Source: Oscillospiraceae bacterium
GTDB taxonomy: Bacteria > Bacillota > Clostridia > Saccharofermentanales > Saccharofermentanaceae
DNA: 64,000 nt
Assembly (NCBI GenBank): GCA_015069205.1
Contig: SVIZ01000001.1
Coordinates: forward strand, 289,057-353,056
Direction: 5' to 3'
Shown: positions 1 to 8,744 of the stretch, one piece after another
How positions within the stretch are numbered: the stretch's first letter is position 1
Layout of the letters: the number at the start of each line of letters is the position of its first letter
Made by a program: the position numbers and the translations under genes
The notes under the pieces: model-generated
Told to the model about the DNA's origin: nothing
The model's input: the letters and a program-made list of their open reading frames with translations, nothing else
The model's database searches: none

Positions 1-496
1 TGTTGTGGGAGCCTGTCCTCGCAAAACCGATCTGGTCTGCCTGTTCAAGAAGGGCAAGAACATCAGACTGTGCAATATAGAGCGGTCCTTCGCTTGTAGT
101 AAGAAGGTTATCCGCTACATCAACTACATAGGAATTGCGGCAATATACCTTTCCTTTATTGTCAGTGATATAGACTGAACCGTTTGAACGGTATGTCTGG
201 GAATTAACGAACTTATCGATGATTCTGGAATTCTTGAAATTCTCTGTTCCGTCATCATTGATCGTGTATTCAAAAGGCTCACTCTGAAGTGAAATAACTG
301 AAGTAATGTCTGACGACAGATCGTTTGCGGCTGCCTGTGTACTGTGCTCGACCCTTAAAATGAGATTGTTATACATATTCTCATAAGAAAGGAACAACAG
401 GACTGCGAAAACAATCAGTGTTGTGAGTACTAAAAAAGATATGAGAAAAACGGCAAAGCCCGCCGACATCTGCTTACCATCAGCTCTCGGCGCCAT
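1..496 (-). CDS. Sensor histidine kinase, N-terminal part (cut by window edge)
   Basis: An open frame with no stop runs from an ATG at 496 to the left edge, giving about 165 residues. It begins MAPRADGKQMSAGF and has one strong membrane helix at about residues 12-35. A mostly hydrophilic, probably extracytoplasmic, sensing region follows. It lies 7 bases after an OmpR-family response regulator, the usual order for a regulator-kinase operon, which is the main basis for calling it a kinase. The HAMP, DHp and ATPase parts would lie outside the window, so the catalytic identity is inferred from context. The signal sensed cannot be read from this sequence. Confidence 0.7.
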   Translation of the reverse strand, partial: MAPRADGKQMSAGFAVFLISFLVLTTLIVFAVLLFLSYENMYNNLILRVEHSTQAAANDLSSDITSVISLQSEPFEYTINDDGTENFKNSRIIDKFVNSQTYRSNGSVYITDNKGKVYCRNSYVVDVADNLLTTSEGPLYIAQSDVLALLEQADQIGFARTGSHN

Positions 497-503
497 CGAT
501 CAA

Positions 504-1223
504 TTACCTCGTCTCGAATTTATAGCCCTTGCTCCAGACGGTCTTAATGCTCCAGTTCTGCTCTCTGTCAGGATTCTCGATCTTCTCTCTGATACGCTTG
601 ATGTGGACGTCGACCGTACGGGATTCTCCGTAGAAGTCGTATCCCCAAACGTTTTCAAGGAGCTGCTCTCTTGTGAATACTCTGTTGGGATTGGATGCAA
701 GGAAGAACAGAAGTTCAAGTTCCTTGGGGGGCATATAGATCTCGTTGCCGTCTACGCTTACAACGTAGCGGATCTTATCAACGGAGAAACCGGGATATGT
801 AATAACGTCTGCGGAACCTTCTTTGCTGTCTGAAGCAGCAGGTGCGGAATCACGCTTGTCTGTACGCCTTAATACGGCCTTAACTCTGGCAAGTACTTCT
901 TTAGGCTCGAATGGCTTCGGAATATAGTCATCAGCTCCGAGCTCAAGACCTACGATCTTATCGAGCGTATCTGTTCTTGCCGTAAGCATAATGATCGGGC
1001 AGTCAGAAGTCTTTCTGATCTCGCGGCAGATATCATTACCGTCCATGCCGGGAAGCATGAGATCCAATATCACGATATCCGGAACAAAACTGTTGAAAGC
1101 AGCAACGGCCTTGTCGCCCTGCATGCATGTGGATACCTGGTATCCCTCTTTCTCAAAATATAGTTTGAGAACTTCAATAATGCCCGGATCGTCATCCACG
1201 AGCAAAACCTTGTTAGCTGCCAT
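504..1223 (-). CDS. OmpR/PhoB-family response regulator
   Basis: The 239-residue protein has a receiver domain (about 5-118) with acidic residues D11/D12, the predicted phospho-acceptor D54 in ILDLMLPGMDG, T81 and K103. A winged-helix DNA-binding domain follows (about 140-236), with the YKF-type C-terminal strand typical of OmpR/PhoB proteins. The length is normal for the family. It is predicted to be phosphorylated by the kinase encoded just downstream and to act as a transcription factor. A good ribosome binding site (AGGGGTGA) precedes the ATG. The 15-bp palindrome TGTAACAATGTTACA lies about 40 bases upstream, next to the nrdR stop, and could be an operator. The regulon is unknown; its position after nrdR and ftsZ hints at envelope or growth control, but that is inference. 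Confidence 0.93.
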   Translation of the reverse strand: MAANKVLLVDDDPGIIEVLKLYFEKEGYQVSTCMQGDKAVAAFNSFVPDIVILDLMLPGMDGNDICREIRKTSDCPIIMLTARTDTLDKIVGLELGADDYIPKPFEPKEVLARVKAVLRRTDKRDSAPAASDSKEGSADVITYPGFSVDKIRYVVSVDGNEIYMPPKELELLFFLASNPNRVFTREQLLENVWGYDFYGESRTVDVHIKRIREKIENPDREQNWSIKTVWSKGYKFETR

Positions 1224-1264
1224 AAGATCACCCCTGCTCTACAACTTATTAGGTTTTCCTTGTC

Positions 1265-1279
1265 TGTAACAATGTTACA
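1265..1279. promoter_or_regulatory. 15-bp perfect palindrome between nrdR and the response regulator
   Basis: TGTAACAATGTTACA has two 7-bp arms around a central A/T pair. It overlaps the nrdR stop codon and precedes the response regulator gene. The same palindrome recurs at 49167-49181, and its 11-bp core recurs at 31589-31599 in front of a DUF4004 gene. Recurrence of a long dyad suggests a protein binding site, but no cognate regulator can be assigned from sequence. Confidence 0.4.
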
Positions 1280-1760
1280 AACCCTTATTATCTTCAACGG
1301 AAGCACCGTTTCCGACATCGAAATTGTTGATCTCGGCCGTATAAGAATCCAGATCAGTGAAATTCTTATAAACCGATGCGAAGCGGACGTAAGACACACG
1401 GTCAATGTCCATAAGCTTCGACATGATGAACTCGCCTATCTCTGACGAAGTTATCTCTTTATTAAACCTGGCATCGATCAGGTGAGTTATATCTGAACAG
1501 ATATTCTCTTTGACCTGCTGCGACACTCCGCGTTTCTGACAGGCTACGTCCAGACTTCTCATTATCTTTTCCGGATCGTATAACTGCTTAGTTCCGTCCT
1601 TCTTGACGACCATGGGCTTTAAGCCCTCAATCTTCTCTATCGTAGAGAATCTAGCTCCGCAAACGAGGCATACACGTCTTCTTCTGACAGCAAAGCCATC
1701 GTCAGTCGGCCTGGAATCAAGGACCTTGTCATCGTTCTCGCCGCATTTGGGACAGATCAC
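1275..1760 (-). CDS. nrdR: Transcriptional repressor NrdR
   Basis: The 161-residue protein starts with a zinc ribbon (C3, C6, C31, C34; CPKC and CLVC) and continues with an ATP-cone domain (about 46-136). This is the NrdR architecture. NrdR senses ATP/dATP and represses ribonucleotide reductase operons. The C-terminal tail is slightly longer than the usual 150 or so residues. The gene starts 17 bases after ftsZ and is probably co-transcribed with it. No ribonucleotide reductase gene is in the window, so its targets are elsewhere. Confidence 0.96.
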   Translation of the reverse strand: MICPKCGENDDKVLDSRPTDDGFAVRRRRVCLVCGARFSTIEKIEGLKPMVVKKDGTKQLYDPEKIMRSLDVACQKRGVSQQVKENICSDITHLIDARFNKEITSSEIGEFIMSKLMDIDRVSYVRFASVYKNFTDLDSYTAEINNFDVGNGASVEDNKGL

Positions 1761-1777
1761 GGACTTGACTCCCTAAA

Positions 1778-3154
1778 TTACTGTCCGTCCTTACCGAACA
1801 TGAACCAGGGCTTAGCTGACTTCTGAGCCTTCTCATCTGCCTGAGGAGCTACGTTAGCCTGAGGTCTGCCACCCATCTGTACGGGCTGCTGGGGAGCTGC
1901 CTGCTGGGGAACCGGCTGAGGCTGAACGGGAGCCTGCTGTACGGGCATCTGCTGAACGGGTGCCTGTGCAGGAGCCGGAGCAGGTGCGGGCTGAGCTACT
2001 GAATCGTCACCGAATCTGAATCCGGGCTGTGCTCTCTGTACCGGTACGGGTGCAGGTGCGGGCTCTGCCTGTCTGGGAGTATAGTCTGTTCTGGGCTGAG
2101 GATTTACAGGCTGTCTTGCACTGATCAACGTAGGATTCTCTCTGGAGAGAACTGATGTGCTTGCTCTGTGTCCTGCGGAAGCATTAACTGTTCCGTCAAA
2201 GCCTGAAGCGATAACTGTGATCATGAGCTCATCTTCGAGTGAATCATCAACAACCGCACCAACAATGATCTCTGCTTCGGGTGCAGCGGACTGACGAACG
2301 ATGGATGAAGCTGCATCGATCTCAGAAAGACGCATTCCTCTTCCGCCTGTGAAGTTAAGGATAACACCTGTAGCTCCTTCGATCGTTGTGTCGAGGAGAG
2401 GTGAATTGATAGCCTGCTTAATTGCAACTGTAGCTCTGTCTTCGCCGGAAGCACGGCCGATACCCATGTGGCAGATACCTGCATCCTTCATGACACGTGT
2501 AACGTCTGCCAAGTCGAGGTTGATGAGTCCGGGGATTGCTACGAGGTCGGAAATACCTGCGACACCGAACTTCAATACCTGGTCTGCCATATTGAATGCT
2601 TCTTCGAAGCTTGTGTTGTCATCAACTACGTCAAGGAGCTTATCGTTGGAAACTATGATGAGTGAATCTACTGACTTCTGGAGTTCTCTGATTCCGCGCT
2701 CTGCGTTAGCAGCTCTCTTAGCACCTTCGAATGTGAAAGGCGTTGTAACTACGGCTACTGTGAGGATTCCGAGATCTCTTGCGATCTGTGCGACTACGGG
2801 AGCTGCACCTGTACCTGTACCGCCGCCCATGCCTGCTGTGATGAAGAGCATATCTGTATTGGAAATAGCCTCAGCGATCTCGTCTCTGGACTCTTCTGCT
2901 GACTTCTCACCAACGCTGGGATCTGCACCGCAGCCCAAACCTCTGGTAACCTTCTCACCTATCTGTATCTTGATCTCTGCCTTGTTACGTGCAAGAGCCT
3001 GATTATCCGTATTAATCGCGATGAACGTGACGCCCTGGACACCACTCTCGACCATTCGGTTTACAGCGTTGCTTCCGCCGCCACCTACGCCGATTACCTT
3101 AATGCTTGCAACATTAGATTCGTCCATTGAATAGCTGTGCTTGCTCTCAGACAT
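1778..3154 (-). CDS. ftsZ: Cell division GTPase FtsZ
   Basis: This 458-residue tubulin homologue polymerises into the Z ring. Visible motifs are GGGGSNAV (about 24-31), the tubulin signature GGGTGTG (110-116) and the T7 synergy loop NLDLADV (212-218). After the globular core (to about 325) comes a Pro/Gln/Ala-rich linker of roughly 110 residues, ending in a short tail with [11 protein letters not shown]. That tail is less typical than the usual DIPxFL-type peptide. The gene is preceded by GGAGG and has its own promoter at 3239-3267. No ftsA precedes it, so membrane anchoring must rely on other proteins such as SepF, which is not in the window. Confidence 0.98.
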   Translation of the reverse strand: MSESKHSYSMDESNVASIKVIGVGGGGSNAVNRMVESGVQGVTFIAINTDNQALARNKAEIKIQIGEKVTRGLGCGADPSVGEKSAEESRDEIAEAISNTDMLFITAGMGGGTGTGAAPVVAQIARDLGILTVAVVTTPFTFEGAKRAANAERGIRELQKSVDSLIIVSNDKLLDVVDDNTSFEEAFNMADQVLKFGVAGISDLVAIPGLINLDLADVTRVMKDAGICHMGIGRASGEDRATVAIKQAINSPLLDTTIEGATGVILNFTGGRGMRLSEIDAASSIVRQSAAPEAEIIVGAVVDDSLEDELMITVIASGFDGTVNASAGHRASTSVLSRENPTLISARQPVNPQPRTDYTPRQAEPAPAPVPVQRAQPGFRFGDDSVAQPAPAPAPAQAPVQQMPVQQAPVQPQPVPQQAAPQQPVQMGGRPQANVAPQADEKAQKSAKPWFMFGKDGQ

Positions 3155-3238
3155 CCTTTTGTTCCTCCGTATCCTTTTATAGTTCCAACCGATAATTGAA
3201 AGAATTCTTGATTAAATAATTATTATTAACCATTCAAA

Positions 3239-3267
3239 ATTTTAACCTAAACACAAGTTTCAATCAA
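3239..3267 (-). promoter_or_regulatory. Predicted sigma-A promoter of ftsZ-nrdR
   Basis: On the minus strand a -35 TTGATT (3262-3267) and a -10 TAAAAT (3239-3244) are separated by 17 bases. They lie about 85 bases upstream of the ftsZ start. This allows ftsZ expression independent of the long upstream mra operon. Confidence 0.6.
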
Positions 3268-3269
3268 TA

Positions 3270-3292
3270 CGCACAGTACGATTTACTGTGCG
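3270..3292. other. 9-bp perfect inverted repeat just upstream of the ftsZ promoter
   Basis: CGCACAGTA and its exact complement TACTGTGCG flank a 5-base loop, directly upstream of the -35 box. No T-run follows on either strand, so it is a poor intrinsic terminator for ftsQ. A dyad operator or mRNA processing site is possible. Confidence 0.45.
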
Positions 3293-3348
3293 AATGTAAA
3301 GAAACTTTCATATTTATATTAGCACTAAATGGCTAAAAGCAAGTATTT

Positions 3349-4719
3349 TCAGTCGTATTCGTCGAAAATGTACTCGTCTCCGGTCATATCAAGGGCTCCG
3401 TCGACCGTGATCTTGTCGAATCCGTCGCCATTGAACACGTAGAGAAGCCAGGCCGTCTTGTCTCCTATGGACTCCGTACCGTTAAGCTTTATCTGGATAA
3501 GGTGACCTGACGGTGAATAGATCGTCAGGAAGATATAACCACTCGGAAGTATCCTTACTTCCGCAGTATTCTCAAACATCTGGTAATCACCGCCGACGCT
3601 TGCGTTATCGGCTGCCAGTATGGCTCCGAGCACTATTATCGCCTTTTTATAGTCGTTCATGTTGCTGATAACTACGGGTTTTCCGAGTTCGGCATATTTG
3701 ACCTCAAGGCCGCAGATAACCGGCCTTACGTTCTTCCCGGAATCAAATGAGGAAAGCTCAAGAACTATTCCGTCCTTATCAAGGGCAGCATAGCCGTCAG
3801 GTGTCCTGATATAACAGATCTTACTGCGTTCCTTCACCTTTATCTCAACGGTCGAAGGGAGTTTGATCGTGATCCTGATATCCTCGATATAAGGGTTTTC
3901 CTTCATTATGCGCTCTTCGGTCTTACCGTAATCGAGCTTTAAGATATCGAAAACATTTCCGCTGATGCCGCTCATGAGGTGGGAATCGTATTCAAGTCCG
4001 GCAGCAGCAAGGATCTCCTGGTCAGTTAAGGCGACATTGCCCTCAACGGTGGCATTCCTTACCCTGAATGCAGGATGGAACATGACAATGACTACCATGA
4101 TGACGACTAAAACAGCTAGGAATATCGCAAATATACTCTTGCCCGAAAGCGGAATGGCATCTCTCAGGTCAGTTTGCTTTGCAGGAGCAGTCTTTCCGGG
4201 AGCCTTTTGTCTGCGTTCTTCCGCCGGCTTGGCACCCTTATCTTCAGACTTGGATTTCTTCTTATCAGGAGTCTTTTCTCCGGAACCGTCATCCTCATCA
4301 GGCTCTTGTCCTTCTGACTCTTCTTCATCAGACTCGTCAGAATCTTCTTTATCTTCAGGCTCCTCACCTTTTTCTTCAGATGCTTTATCCTCAGCATCTT
4401 CGTCAGATGAAGACTTTCCGTCCTTTTCAGGCTCCTTGTCAGGCTCTTTTTCCGCCTCTTCCGGGGTCTCCTTCTCAGCTTGCTTTTCAGCCTTTACTTC
4501 CGGTTCATTTTCTTTGCCGGATTCCTTTTTGGGTTCCTCTTTTTCTTTGGACTCTTCTTTTCCGGATGACTCTTCTTTGCGCTCATGTTTGGGCTCAGGT
4601 TTAACAGCCTTCTTTTCAGGCTTTTTGGCCGGGACCTTCCTGTCTTTTTTCAAGGTCTCTTTTTCTTCATCTGAACCGCTGTCGCGACCGAATAATCTGT
4701 CTAATTCTTTGTCATCCAT
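3349..4719 (-). CDS. ftsQ: Cell division protein FtsQ/DivIB with long charged N-terminus
   Basis: The 456-residue protein has about 190 cytoplasmic residues made almost entirely of Lys, Glu, Asp, Ser and Pro. A single membrane helix follows (about 194-214), then a POTRA domain (about 217-290, starting FRVRNATVEGN) and the extracellular beta domain. FtsQ/DivIB links the early ring to FtsL and FtsI and controls septal synthesis. The N-terminal tail is several times longer than in most homologues. The gene follows murG by 18 bases, has no strong Shine-Dalgarno sequence and is likely translationally coupled. In many Bacillota murB or murC lies here; neither is present. Confidence 0.9.
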   Translation of the reverse strand: MDDKELDRLFGRDSGSDEEKETLKKDRKVPAKKPEKKAVKPEPKHERKEESSGKEESKEKEEPKKESGKENEPEVKAEKQAEKETPEEAEKEPDKEPEKDGKSSSDEDAEDKASEEKGEEPEDKEDSDESDEEESEGQEPDEDDGSGEKTPDKKKSKSEDKGAKPAEERRQKAPGKTAPAKQTDLRDAIPLSGKSIFAIFLAVLVVIMVVIVMFHPAFRVRNATVEGNVALTDQEILAAAGLEYDSHLMSGISGNVFDILKLDYGKTEERIMKENPYIEDIRITIKLPSTVEIKVKERSKICYIRTPDGYAALDKDGIVLELSSFDSGKNVRPVICGLEVKYAELGKPVVISNMNDYKKAIIVLGAILAADNASVGGDYQMFENTAEVRILPSGYIFLTIYSPSGHLIQIKLNGTESIGDKTAWLLYVFNGDGFDKITVDGALDMTGDEYIFDEYD

Positions 4720-4737
4720 AGGTACTATTGTATCAGT

Positions 4738-5859
4738 TTACTGACCATTACCAAGTGCCTCGATTATCGCATCGGTTATACGCTTTCCCGTATCCTTGAT
4801 GGCAAGACCCAGACTTGCTTTTCTTATCTCTTCCTGTTTGTTGCGGTCGTTTAAAAGATCAGTCAGGATGCTTTCCAGTTTTCCCTCTTTTACATCGTTG
4901 TCGCTGACAACGATTCCTGCACCTTTTGAAGCAAGTGAATTTGCGTTATACGTCTGGTGATCGTGAGCTGCAAACGGATAAGGCACCATGATGGCGCAAG
5001 CGCCCGTGGCGGTGATCTCCGCGCATGTGACCGCGCCCGCACGTAGGATGGAACAGTCAGCTGCAGACATATAAAGGTCAGGTCTGTCGATGTATTCTTT
5101 TATCTCGAGATTAGGGAGTTTTCTGACTTCATCGCTTATCTCGACGGAATTGTGTTTTCCTACTGAGATCACAAAATGAATGTCCTTGAACTCTTCCTTT
5201 ATCGCAGTGTTAAAAACGAAATTTGTAAGCGTAGCAGAACCAAGAGAACCGCCCATTATGAATACAAGTTTTGTATCTTCGGAAATGCCGAGTTCTTCTC
5301 TGGATCTTTCCCTTGTTCTTCCGAACATGTTGCTTCGTACGGGATTGCCGGTATAAACGACTTTTTTAGCTTTCGCGAAAATGGATTCCTGTCCGGGAAA
5401 TCCCGTCATTACAAGAGCGCTGCCTCTTGCAAAGAGTTTATTTGCCCTTCCCGGGAAAGCATTTGCCTCATGGATCATTACAGGCACTTTGCACTTCTTG
5501 GCAGCCATTATCAAAGGCGCACTTACATAACCGCCCGTGCTTATGACCGCATCAGGTTTGAATTCATTTATGAGTTTAATGCACTGCTTCTTTCCGCGGT
5601 TGTTCGCGCTTATTGCTTTAAGTGCTTTAGGCGTGGGTTTATAGGGCATAGGAAGAGCTTCAACATCTTTGAATTCATAACCTGCTTTGGGTACGAGTTC
5701 ACCTTCAAGTCCTATTTTTCTTCCCGTGAAAATGATCTTGCAGTCATCACCGTTTTCTTCTGCCACTTCGACAAGAAGGTCAGCAATGGCCAGGGCAGGA
5801 TTTATGTGCCCTGACGTTCCTCCGCCTGTGATCATGAAGCGTCTTTCCATCAGTGTCAC
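4738..5859 (-). CDS. murG: UDP-GlcNAc:lipid I transferase MurG
   Basis: MurG adds GlcNAc to lipid I to make lipid II on the inner membrane face. The protein is 373 residues with the glycine-rich GGGTSGH motif (12-18) and the C-terminal GT28 nucleotide-binding region (GAGxxxSDND area near the end). The first start is a GTG overlapping the ftsW stop as GTGA, which implies translational coupling. An ATG three codons later (5850) is the alternative. Length and motifs are standard. Confidence 0.97.
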   Translation of the reverse strand: MTLMERRFMITGGGTSGHINPALAIADLLVEVAEENGDDCKIIFTGRKIGLEGELVPKAGYEFKDVEALPMPYKPTPKALKAISANNRGKKQCIKLINEFKPDAVISTGGYVSAPLIMAAKKCKVPVMIHEANAFPGRANKLFARGSALVMTGFPGQESIFAKAKKVVYTGNPVRSNMFGRTRERSREELGISEDTKLVFIMGGSLGSATLTNFVFNTAIKEEFKDIHFVISVGKHNSVEISDEVRKLPNLEIKEYIDRPDLYMSAADCSILRAGAVTCAEITATGACAIMVPYPFAAHDHQTYNANSLASKGAGIVVSDNDVKEGKLESILTDLLNDRNKQEEIRKASLGLAIKDTGKRITDAIIEALGNGQ

Positions 5860-7286
5860 GCTCCGCGATTTAACATTCTCTTCTCTGCCTGTCTCTTCTT
5901 TCTCTCAAGACTTAATGTTCCGCTTCTGGATACAGACAGAATAAGACCGTAAGCGATAAGAAGTGTAACCTGCGCCGTACCGCCGTAGCTTACAAACGGA
6001 AGCGTTACACCCGTAGCAGGAATGACCTGCAGCTCAACCGATATATTCATTAAAACTTCGACGAATATCAGGGCCGTACACCCGGTCGCGATCGTCCGGG
6101 AGAACACGTCTTTGGCCCGCCAGCACACAATGACGCACATAATGAACATCACCATATACATCAGTATCAGCAAAACCCCTCCGACAAAGCCAGTCTCCTC
6201 AACATATATCGAGAAAATGTAGTCGTTCTGGGCCTCTGATACGTAGTTATATTTTGATCTGGAATTACCGAGACCAACACCCCACATTCCGCCTGAACCC
6301 AGTGCGTTGTGGGCGTTATCAACCTGTCTGGTATCGTCTCTGGTAAGACCTTCCTCTTCGTTATCGAGTTCTTCTTCATCCGCATTGAAGATAGCGATTC
6401 GCTTGAACACGTGTGCGTAGTTGTTCATGAATCTCTCACGCTTCTCGGCAGGTGTAATTGCAAGCACAAGAACACCTAAGATAATGCCGACTACCGCAAG
6501 AATGGTCATTCCCGTAAACCAGGACTTCGCGGAGATCTCAGAAACAAGAGCGCACATGAAAACAACAGCAGCAACGATAATGAAGCATGAAAGATGCGGC
6601 TGCAAGAGAATGATGACGTCGACGACGATACACATGGTTACCGGTATGATGAAGTCAACACCGGCATTAATGAGTGTCTTTGAAAGATGTGTCTTTGGTG
6701 ACTTGATCCTGCCTTCGCTCCTGAGTCTTGCGATAGTTGAACGGTAACCCGCAAATGCAACGATAAGGGCGACTTTGATGATCTCAGAACCCTGAAGCTG
6801 GATAGGTCCGATGTTGATCCAGCGGCTCGCACCGTGCTCACGTCCTACGCCGAGGATATGAGTTGCCACCGCAAGGCCGAAGCTCAGGATATATGCTGAA
6901 TAACAGATCCATTTCTGTCTGAAGAAGTCGATCGGGATGAATGCAACGATAAACATAACAACAAGCCCGGCAATTGTAAATCTGATCTGTCTGTTGAGAA
7001 ACCACGTGGAATCCTGGAACTGGCCGTAAGCATCAGGACCTGATACAGAATAAAGAATGATCAGACCGAATACGAGCAGGACGAAGATCATGAGGATCAT
7101 CGGGATGTTTGCTGACTTTACGGCCTTCTCAATTGATGCGGCATTGATACCGTCCATAACGTTCTTCGACGGCGGTTCGATGAGGCTGTCGATATCCGTT
7201 ACAGGGGCACGCTTAGGCTCGGGAGCATGGATCTTCTCTGTTCCCGGCATGTCAGGAATTATCGATTGTTTTTTCTTCTCTGCCAT
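5856..7286 (-). CDS. ftsW: Septal SEDS glycosyltransferase FtsW
   Basis: The 476-residue polytopic protein has about 10 membrane helices after an unusual cytoplasmic N-terminus of some 55 residues. It carries SEDS hallmarks such as the late LPFVSYGGT motif and the extracellular loop ending in RQVDNAHNALGSGG. It polymerises lipid II with the class B PBP encoded in the same cluster. It sits between murF and murG, where FtsW is normally found. A second SEDS gene (17770-18894) is more RodA-like, supporting assignment of this copy as FtsW. Only 3 bases separate it from murF, so mraY and murD are truly absent here. Confidence 0.93.
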   Translation of the reverse strand: MAEKKKQSIIPDMPGTEKIHAPEPKRAPVTDIDSLIEPPSKNVMDGINAASIEKAVKSANIPMILMIFVLLVFGLIILYSVSGPDAYGQFQDSTWFLNRQIRFTIAGLVVMFIVAFIPIDFFRQKWICYSAYILSFGLAVATHILGVGREHGASRWINIGPIQLQGSEIIKVALIVAFAGYRSTIARLRSEGRIKSPKTHLSKTLINAGVDFIIPVTMCIVVDVIILLQPHLSCFIIVAAVVFMCALVSEISAKSWFTGMTILAVVGIILGVLVLAITPAEKRERFMNNYAHVFKRIAIFNADEEELDNEEEGLTRDDTRQVDNAHNALGSGGMWGVGLGNSRSKYNYVSEAQNDYIFSIYVEETGFVGGVLLILMYMVMFIMCVIVCWRAKDVFSRTIATGCTALIFVEVLMNISVELQVIPATGVTLPFVSYGGTAQVTLLIAYGLILSVSRSGTLSLERKKRQAEKRMLNRGA

Positions 7287-7289
7287 TTG

Positions 7290-8744
7290 TCAGGCATTTC
7301 CTTTCTCTATAAAGCTCTTTGCCACTTTCTCAAAACCGAAGCTGTGAGAAGCTTTGAAGAGAATTGCATCACCATCTCTTACATAGTCTTCGAGACGTCT
7401 GCTTACGTCCTCCGTATCCTTACATTTTACTATTTCAAGATTCATATTTATCATATGTGCGCCTCTGATAAAATCATCGGCATTCTCACCCGTGACAAAC
7501 ACTCTGTCAAAATCATACGAAGCGCAGTCCTTACCCGTTAATTCATGAAGGCCTGAAGCAAAATCGCCGAGTTCGAGCATACCGCCCAAAGCTAATACTT
7601 TACGGTGTCCCCTGGCCTTTTTGGAGAAATTTAGAAACGCATTCTCCATTGATTCGGGAGATGCATTATATGCATCGTTCATGATCATATATTTTTTGGT
7701 TTCAGTGATCGCGCCTCTTCCGTCCATCGCACTTCTGTTGCTGATAACTTCAGCAATCTTCTTCTGTGTTTCAGACGAACTTGTGATGCCGGTTATGTAT
7801 GCACAGAAGATCGCAAAAAGCGCGTTTCTGATGCAGCTTTGTCCGTACATTCCGACGTTGAGAGGTACCTGAAATTCAGACCTCTCATCCATTCTCCTCA
7901 GCACAGCGCGGAAAGACATACCGCTATCTGTCTCCTTAACGTCAGTTGCGGATACGACAAGCGGACAGGGAAGGCCATCTTCTGAACCAGCCATTATGCC
8001 TGCAATGAAATTGTTTATCGGAAGCTCTTTTACGCAGTGATCGAAAAGTCTTCTGTCATCTGCGTTGACGGCAATGATACCTCCGTCCGTAAGTCCTTCG
8101 CAGATCTCCATCTTCGCTTTTAAGATGGCTTCCTTGCTTCCCAAAATACCGATATGTGAATAACCGACATTGGTGATGATCGCAATATCAGGTCTTGCTA
8201 TCTTAGTAAGATAAGAGATCTGACCTTCACCTCTCATGCCCATCTCGACAATAATGACTTCGCTGTCTTCAGGTGCGGAGAGAATAGTCTTGCTCATTCC
8301 GATCTCGTTGTTGTTATTGGCAACTGTCGAATGAACTTTAAGACCGGTCTTAAGGACTTCGGTGATCATAGTCCTTGTCGATGTCTTTCCGACTGAACCC
8401 GTTATAGCGATCACCTTGCATCCGAGCTTGAATCTGTAGTGGTTTGCAAGAAGTCCGAGTGCCTTTATTGTATCGTCGACAATGATTGCTATGGCACCTT
8501 CCGGTACTGCTTCCTCGTCGTTTGTAACAACCGCACAAGCACCGAGTTCTATTGCCTTTGCAAGGAATTTGTTACCGTCAAAATTCTCGCCCTGCAAAGC
8601 AATGAAGAGTTCACCTTCATTTATTGTTCTCGTATCAGTTGATACTCCGGAAACATTTATCGCCGTTGCAAAAACGATGGCATCGGTTTTTGATACCAGT
8701 TTTCCTCCGACAGCTTTCTTAACTTCTTCTAGGGTAAACATCAT
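7290..8744 (-). CDS. murF: UDP-MurNAc-tripeptide:D-Ala-D-Ala ligase MurF
   Basis: The 484-residue Mur ligase adds D-Ala-D-Ala to complete the pentapeptide precursor. The ATP-binding GSVGKTS loop is at 116-122, followed by the central domain with the NNNNEIG motif and the C-terminal ligase domain (DAYNASPES). The start overlaps the murE stop by 4 bases, so the pair is translationally coupled. All expected motifs are intact. Confidence 0.97.
   Translation of the reverse strand: MMFTLEEVKKAVGGKLVSKTDAIVFATAINVSGVSTDTRTINEGELFIALQGENFDGNKFLAKAIELGACAVVTNDEEAVPEGAIAIIVDDTIKALGLLANHYRFKLGCKVIAITGSVGKTSTRTMITEVLKTGLKVHSTVANNNNEIGMSKTILSAPEDSEVIIVEMGMRGEGQISYLTKIARPDIAIITNVGYSHIGILGSKEAILKAKMEICEGLTDGGIIAVNADDRRLFDHCVKELPINNFIAGIMAGSEDGLPCPLVVSATDVKETDSGMSFRAVLRRMDERSEFQVPLNVGMYGQSCIRNALFAIFCAYITGITSSSETQKKIAEVISNRSAMDGRGAITETKKYMIMNDAYNASPESMENAFLNFSKKARGHRKVLALGGMLELGDFASGLHELTGKDCASYDFDRVFVTGENADDFIRGAHMINMNLEIVKCKDTEDVSRRLEDYVRDGDAILFKASHSFGFEKVAKSFIEKGNA

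Noticed and set aside
3965..4744. Plus-strand ORF of 259 codons opposite ftsQ
   Set aside because: It mirrors the charged tail of FtsQ, gives Ser/Phe-rich sequence and lacks a ribosome site.
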